Shown piece after piece: positions 10,198 through 13,861 of a stretch of DNA of 13,861 bases. Position numbers and translations under genes: made by a program. Source of the stretch: S009-33 sp041694255. Lineage in GTDB: Bacteria > Patescibacteriota > Gracilibacteria > Absconditabacterales > Absconditicoccaceae. Where the stretch lies: assembly GCA_041694255.1 (NCBI GenBank), contig JASMTN010000009.1, forward strand, positions 1 through 13,861, written 5' to 3'. The stretch's first letter is position 1, and each line of letters opens with the position of its first letter. Below the pieces are notes generated by a model, which was not told where the DNA came from, searched no databases, and saw nothing but the letters and a program-made list of their open reading frames with translations.

Positions 10198-11412
10198 ATG
10201 AATAAATTAAACAAACAAGCTGTCATTCCTGCGAAGGCAGGAATCTCTAAAGCAAAGAAAGCCTTTACATTAGTTGAACTGATAGTAGTAATAGCGATAA
10301 TAGCTATCTTGGCAGTAAGTGCAGGTATGATGTTAACTAAATGGATAGGAAAAGCATGAGATACAAGAGTTGTAGCCGATTTGAATACTATAGAAAAGGC
10401 AATGGAGATACAATATGTGTACAATGCAAACTACCCAATACCAGATGGAGCAATTACAGTAAGTTGAGTTGCTTGAGAACCACTATGGAAACAAGGTACA
10501 CTGTGAGAGTTGGCATTATCAAACATAGACGAACTGGATAAGGTACCAGAAGATCCAACAAAAGAAAGTGGCTGATATGATTATTCTGTAAGTAAAGACC
10601 AACAAACATATGAAGTATATGGTAAATTATCAGATGGAAACATGATAAGTTACAATCCATACTTAAATGAAGTAGTAGCAGAAGCAAAAGATTACTATAT
10701 AATAACCGTAGGTAATTATAAATGATATATAGTAGGTGCAACAGGTGGTGCATATTATATATACAATACACCAAGTATGTACATATTAACATGAGGTTAT
10801 GAGATATTAAGTTGAGTAAGTATGTATGTGTATGATGATAAACAAACATTAAGTAGTGTAGAAAAAACAGGTATAGAAGTAAAAAATGTAGAGATAACAG
10901 AATTGGTAACAGATCCAACAAATACAACAGTTCTAGATGAGATGGTAACTACATTTCCAGAGATAGAAGATACAACACAAGCATGATTAGCAGTAAATGA
11001 TTCTGCATGAAGTACTGTAGAAGTTGAAGTAAGTAGTACAAGTAGTGGTACAACAACAGAAGAAGAAACTACTTCTACACCAGATTGTCCTTCTTGAGTA
11101 AACTGTACAGCAGTCTCATGACTATGGGTAAAAGAATCTGATTCTTGAACTTACAATTGGGATAATGCACAACATCAATGTCTTAACTTATCTTATGGTT
11201 GATACTCTGATTGGTTTCTACCAAGTAAATCTGAACTAAACTCTCTGTATAATGCTAAATCTACTATCTGATGATTTGTTGGTGATTACTACTGGTCTTC
11301 TACTGAGATCAGTAGCAGCATCGCGCGGTTTCAGTACTTCACCAATGGAACCCAGGACATCAACAATAAGAATAACAACTACTACGTTCGTTGTGTTCGT
11401 TCAGCAAATTAA
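10198..11412 (+). CDS. DGR target: type IV prepilin-like protein with C-terminal variable C-type-lectin-like (Lcl_C/DUF1566-type) domain
   Basis: 404 codons in code 25. Residues 21-42 hold the prepilin processing site and hydrophobic helix KAFTLVELIVVIAIIAILAV. Cleavage is expected after Ala22, with Glu at mature position 5, as in type IV pilins and pseudopilins; Ala instead of Gly before the cut is unusual but tolerated. A pseudopilin-like region follows (ADLNTIEKAMEIQYVYNANYPIP), then a middle domain (about 130-250) and a Thr/Ser/Glu-rich linker (about 270-295). Residues about 297-404 carry the Lcl_C/formylglycine-enzyme-like C-type-lectin fold pattern: W..A...C, WFLPSKSELNSLY, YYWSSTE, YVRCVR. 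The last 43 codons are the variable repeat. The protein is probably exported and assembled in, or at the tip of, a pilus, displaying the variable face. avd starts 87 bp downstream. The leader contains a REP-like palindrome, and codon use changes near residue 292. Confidence 0.9.
10225..10244 (+). repeat. REP-like palindrome inside the prepilin leader
   Basis: ATTCCTGC (10225-10232) and GCAGGAAT (10237-10244) form a perfect 8-bp stem around GAAG. It is translated as VIPAKAGIS, the peptide typical of intragenic palindromic REP-like repeats with the core GTCATTCCTGCGAA. It stands out by GC content and lies before the pilin cleavage site, so it would be removed from the mature protein. Confidence 0.65.
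11276..11409 (+). repeat. DGR variable repeat (VR)
   Basis: 134 nt at the 3' end of the pilin gene, matching 11996-12129 at a constant offset of 720 with no gaps. It differs at 16 positions, all A in the template: 9 A to T, 5 A to G and 2 A to C. The changed VR positions are 11282, 11284, 11287, 11309, 11312, 11318, 11321, 11329, 11330, 11331, 11335, 11342, 11351, 11356, 11360 and 11380. They alter 14 codons, all non-synonymous. Asn (AAC/AAT) becomes Asp, Tyr, Ile, Ser or Thr; AAA (Lys) becomes TTT (Phe); GAT (Asp) becomes GGT (Gly). The framework residues YWSSTE, FxNG and YVRCVRSAN stay constant. Confidence 0.97.
11381..11409 (+). other. Candidate initiation-of-mutagenic-homing (IMH) region
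   Basis: The last 29 nt of VR are identical to the TR end (12101-12129), carry no adenine changes and are rich in G/C/T, as IMH elements are. The block contains a GTTCGTT direct repeat (11386-11392 and 11395-11401). Immediately beyond it VR has T where TR has C (11410 against 12130), the only non-adenine difference, which marks the 3' boundary of transfer. Confidence 0.65.
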
Positions 11413-11453
11413 AAGTATTCAACAATTTAGCTATTTAACTATTTAACTTTTTG

Positions 11454-11474
11454 CTTCTTTTTTATAAAAAGAAG
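11454..11474 (+). other. Hairpin downstream of the VR
   Basis: CTTCTTTTT (11454-11462) pairs perfectly with AAAAAGAAG (11466-11474) around TAT, a 9-bp stem 44 nt after the VR end. No T-tract follows, so it is a poor terminator on this strand. Characterised DGRs have a hairpin or cruciform just after the target repeat that aids homing. This one is AT-rich and farther away, so the role is a guess. Confidence 0.4.
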
Positions 11475-11499
11475 GTAAGTATATATTAAAAAAAACAAA

Positions 11500-11841
11500 A
11501 TGTGACTTTATTATAATCTACCAGTGTATAAGGAAACTTATGATTTTATATTACTTGTTTTTAAGATAACAAAGAACTTTTCAAGAGAGTATAAGTATAC
11601 TTTATGACAAGATATGAAGAAAGAAGCTATAAGTATAATAAGATACATATATAGAGCAAATATACATAGAGAAAAACAAGAATATCTTCAATACATACTT
11701 GATGATCTTGAAGTTATGAAACTTGAATTTCGTTTGTGTAAGGATTTACAACTTATATGACTTTGAGATTATACAAAGATAGTAAAAACTATGGATAGTA
11801 TCTGAAAACAAGTAAGTTGATGGAAAAAATTTAGTAAATAA
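11500..11841 (+). CDS. avd: DGR accessory variability determinant (Avd), four-helix bundle protein
   Basis: 113 codons, the usual length of bAvd-type proteins. It shows the family pattern: LPVYKETYDFILLVFKITKN near the N-terminus, FSREYKYTLGQDMKKEAISI, then IYRANIHREKQEYLQYILDD, LCKDLQLIGLGDYTKIV and a closing GKQVSGWKKF. The protein is very basic and alpha-helical. Avd forms a barrel-shaped pentamer that binds the reverse transcriptase and template RNA and is required for mutagenic retrohoming in characterised DGRs. The gene lies between VR and TR, the canonical place, and has no promoter that I can recognise, so it is probably co-transcribed with the pilin gene. Codon 2 is TGA, so standard-code annotation would lose this gene at once. 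The start has an A-tract and no nearby Shine-Dalgarno motif. Confidence 0.92.
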
Positions 11842-11995
11842 ACCTGCCGGAATTTATAGTCTCAAAGAGATTATAAAGTGAGCATATATTTGAATCTTTT
11901 AATTTGGGCAAAGTACTTCTTTTAAAGTAGTAAAAACTATTATGCTTTGATAAAGCAATTTATCTTAACATATGTATAAGCTTTGCTAAAACTGG
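11842..11995 (+). other. Structured non-coding leader upstream of the template repeat
   Basis: There is no ORF. Three hairpins can be drawn. The first pairs TTTATAGTCTC (11853-11863) with GAGATTATAAA (11867-11877), 11 pairs with one G-U. The second pairs TACTT (11914-11918) with AAGTA (11925-11929). The third pairs TGCTTT (11943-11948) with AAAGCA (11952-11957). The segment probably forms the 5' part of the TR RNA. No clear promoter is seen. Confidence 0.5.
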
Positions 11996-12129
11996 TTGTT
12001 GATAATAACTACTGGTCTTCTACTGAGAACAATAGCAACAACGCGCGGAAACAGAACTTCAACAATGGAAACCAGAACAACAACAATAAGAATAACAACA
12101 ACTACGTTCGTTGTGTTCGTTCAGCAAAT
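11996..12129 (+). repeat. DGR template repeat (TR)
   Basis: This is the non-coding donor of the VR, on the same strand, 720 bp downstream, between avd and the RT gene. It has 54 adenines in 12001-12129, arranged as many AAC/AAT codons in the VR frame, so nearly all mutable codons sit where variation is useful. 16 of the 54 differ in the VR. Read in frame it ends AAT CAA, so it lacks the stop codon present in the VR. Confidence 0.97.
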
Positions 12130-12144
12130 CAAAAGATCTTACTT

Positions 12145-12172
12145 AAGAGGGAGTTTTATACTCCCTTTTTTT
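12145..12172 (+). terminator. Rho-independent terminator after the TR
   Basis: GGGAGT (12149-12154) pairs with ACTCCC (12160-12165) around TTTAT, extended by AAGA on the 5' side against the following Ts. A T-tract follows. It sits 20 nt after the TR and 20 nt before the RT start, so it would end the TR RNA and limit read-through into the RT gene. Confidence 0.8.
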
Positions 12173-12191
12173 AAAAACTAAAACTTGAACT

Positions 12192-13361
12192 ATGAAATAT
12201 GATGAGCTTTTGGAAGATTTGTTTCAAGCATATTATGAAGCAAGGAAAGGCAAAAGAAAAACTTTAAACCAACTTGATTTTGAGATAAACTTAGAATCAA
12301 ATCTTATCAAACTAGCAGATGAGATATATAACAAAACTTATAAAGTATGAAAATCTATAGCTTTTATCATAGATAAACCAGTCAAGAGGGAAATTTTTGC
12401 TTGAGATTTTCGTGATAGAGTAGTTCATCATTTTCTTATAAGTAAATTAAATTATATATTTGAAAAACAATTTATATATGATAGTTATAGCTGTAGAGTA
12501 TGAAAAGGAACAAGTTTTGGTGTCCAAAGACTTCAAAAAGCTATAAGATCTTGTAGTGAAAACTACCAAGAAGATTGCTATATACTCAAACTTGATATAA
12601 AAGGTTATTTTATGAGTATAAACAAGGGTTTGCTGTATAAAAAGGTAGTAGATATTATAGAAAAAAAGTATAAAAAGAATGATAAACACATCTTGATATA
12701 CTTAATAAAACAGATCATCTACAATGACCCAACTAAAAACTGCATCATAAAGTGAAAAAAAACAAATTGGGAAGGTTTGCCAAAAGATAAAAGTCTATTC
12801 TATACAAAAGAAAACTGCTGACTTCCTATATGAAACTTAACCTCACAAGTTTTTTCAAATATATACTTAGATGAGTTTGACAAGTATGTAAAACACACAC
12901 TGAAAGTAAGATATTATGGTAGATATGTAGATGATTTTTATATCATAGACAAAGATAAACAAAGACTACTTGATTATAAAAAAGATATAGAAAACTATCT
13001 AAAACAAAATTTACAACTTACTTTACATCCTAAAAAAGTTTATCTACAAGATTATAGAAAGTGAGTGTTATTTTTATGAGCTTTTATAAAACCATATAGA
13101 ACCTTCATAAGAAAAAGAACAATAGGAAATTTTTATAACAAAATACAAGTATTAAATCAAAAAATAATAGAAAACAACTGAAAAGCTGATAAAACTATAA
13201 AAGAAGAATTTAAAGCAACTATAAACTCATATCTATGATTTTTAAATCACCATAAAAGCTATAAAATAAGACAAAAACTACTTTTAAAGAATATATCACC
13301 TTACTTTTGGAATTATTTTTATATAAGTTGAGGGTATAGTAAAGTTGTAAAGAACGGGTAA
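12192..13361 (+). CDS. DGR reverse transcriptase
   Basis: 389 codons, a typical DGR RT length. RT motifs in order are KPVKREIFAGDFRDRVVHHF (about 62-81), YSCRVGKGT, motif A LKLDIKGYF with catalytic Asp135, LPIGNLTSQ with the DGR hallmark IGxxxSQ at residues 213-219, the catalytic box YVDD at 245-248 (Asp247 and Asp248), LHPKK, and LGAFIKPY near the C-terminus. All three catalytic aspartates are present, so the enzyme looks active. No endonuclease or maturase domain is present, unlike group II intron RTs. It would synthesise adenine-mutagenised cDNA from the TR transcript together with Avd. The Gly in the hallmark motif is TGA. The ATG at 12192 is the first start after the TR terminator. No promoter or Shine-Dalgarno motif is apparent, so expression may depend on terminator read-through. 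Confidence 0.97.
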
Positions 13362-13379
13362 GGTTGATAATTTAAATTA

Positions 13380-13399
13380 GTGCACAAAATGTTTTGCAC
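13380..13399 (+). terminator. Weak hairpin after the RT gene, possible terminator
   Basis: GTGCA-C-AAA can pair with TTTGCAC with one bulged C. No T-tract follows directly; T-rich DNA begins about 12 nt later. It is the only candidate end for RT transcription in the 123-nt gap before gyrA. Confidence 0.3.
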
Positions 13400-13426
13400 C
13401 CTCTAAGATATCTTTTAAGTTTTTGA

Positions 13427-13454
13427 TTGATTTTTAAAGTAATTTCCTTATAAA
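13427..13454 (+). promoter_or_regulatory. Candidate promoter of gyrA
   Basis: TTGATT (13427-13432), a 16-nt spacer and TATAAA (13449-13454), about 31 nt before the gyrA ATG. A further TATAAT at 13468-13473 lies too near the start for a normal leader. Confidence 0.5.
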
Positions 13455-13484
13455 AACCTTATATTTATATAATTTTTAAATAAA

Positions 13485-13861
13485 ATGGATAAAGAAATAA
13501 AAGAGAATATAATTTTTCATGATATAGAAGAAGAGATGAAACAATCTTACATAGATTATGCTATGTCTGTAATTGTTTCAAGAGCTTTACCTGATGTTAG
13601 AGATGGTTTAAAACCAGTACAAAGGAGGATACTTTATGCTATGCATGATATGAAATTAACTCACAGTTCAAAGTACAAAAAATCTGCTGCTGTTGTATGA
13701 GAGGTTCTTTGAAAATATCACCCACATGGTGATAGTTCTGTATATGAAGCTATGGTAAGGATGGCTCAAGATTTTTCTTTAAGATATCCTTTTGTTGACT
13801 GACAAGGTAATTTTTGATCTATAGATGGTGACTCTGCTGCTGCTATGAGATATACAGAAGC
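13485..13861 (+). CDS. gyrA: DNA gyrase subunit A, N-terminal part (3' end outside window)
   Basis: The first 125 codons of a GyrA/ParC-type topoisomerase subunit. Motifs include SYIDYAMSVIVSRALPDVRD, GLKPVQRRILYAM, VVGEVLGKYHPHGDSSVYEA and [20 protein letters not shown]. The catalytic tyrosine is Tyr123 (Tyr122 in E. coli numbering), just inside the window. The quinolone-determining region has Ser84 and Glu88 at the E. coli Ser83 and Asp87 positions, a pattern not suggestive of resistance. The run KKSAAVVGEVLGKYHPHGD favours GyrA over ParC. The enzyme introduces negative supercoils by passing duplex DNA through a transient break. TGA encodes Gly at several invariant sites, such as VDGQGNFGS. 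The gene marks the return to core genome after the DGR. Confidence 0.95.

Noticed and set aside
10454..10927. 157-codon Leu/His/Tyr-rich ORF on the minus strand
   Set aside because: It is antisense to the pilin gene, and the odd composition is what the complement of ATA/GTA/ACA codons gives.
11983..12181. Two short + strand ORFs over the template repeat
   Set aside because: They are open because the TR mirrors coding sequence. The TR has no start signal and acts as RNA template, so these are not genes.
12192..13361. RT as group II intron or retron
   Set aside because: There is no maturase or endonuclease domain and no intron ends or msr/msd arrangement. The IGNLTSQ motif, avd and adenine-biased TR/VR pair identify a DGR.
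1..13861. Reading the window as pseudogenes with many TGA stops
   Set aside because: Only TGA interrupts otherwise intact genes, always at plausible Gly positions; TAA and TAG occur only at gene ends, apart from one frameshift.

Overview
The window reads cleanly only when TGA is translated as glycine and TAA/TAG are the stops (genetic code 25). That code, the AT-rich sequence and the A-rich gene starts without Shine-Dalgarno motifs point to a candidate-phylum (CPR/Patescibacteria) bacterium of the Gracilibacteria (BD1-5) or Absconditabacteria (SR1) group. The assignment rests on code use and has not been checked phylogenetically. With TGA as stop, every gene here would appear shattered. With TGA as Gly, EF-G, GatC, GyrA, a reverse transcriptase and an Avd protein come out full length, or complete to the window edge, with Gly in conserved positions. 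All genes are on the + strand.

Layout. 2-964 is the 3' end of a surface protein built of Ig/cadherin-like modules. 1058-7371 is a secreted protein of roughly 2,100 residues with a signal peptide, many Ig-like modules and a C-terminal peptidoglycan-binding domain. It is broken by one frameshift near 2820-2832. 7440-9877 holds the housekeeping genes gatC and fusA, ending in a good terminator. 9926-10096 looks like an independent short transcription unit with promoter, five AAGC repeats and terminator: a small RNA or a 57-codon ORF. 10198-13361 is a complete diversity-generating retroelement (DGR). 13485 to the end is the 5' part of gyrA.

The DGR is the main discovery. Its order is target gene with variable repeat (VR), avd, template repeat (TR), reverse transcriptase (RT). 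VR and TR lie exactly 720 bp apart and align without gaps over 134 nt. They differ at 16 positions, all of them adenines in the TR. All 14 altered codons change the amino acid. The target is a fusion of a type IV prepilin N-terminus (AFTLVEL motif) to a C-terminal Lcl_C/DUF1566-type, C-type-lectin-like domain that carries the VR as its last 43 codons.

Working model (inference): the RT and Avd copy TR RNA with errors at A and rewrite the tip domain of a pilin-like fibre. This would give the cell a changing adhesin, plausibly for contact with host or prey cells, in an organism that also makes giant wall-binding surface proteins.
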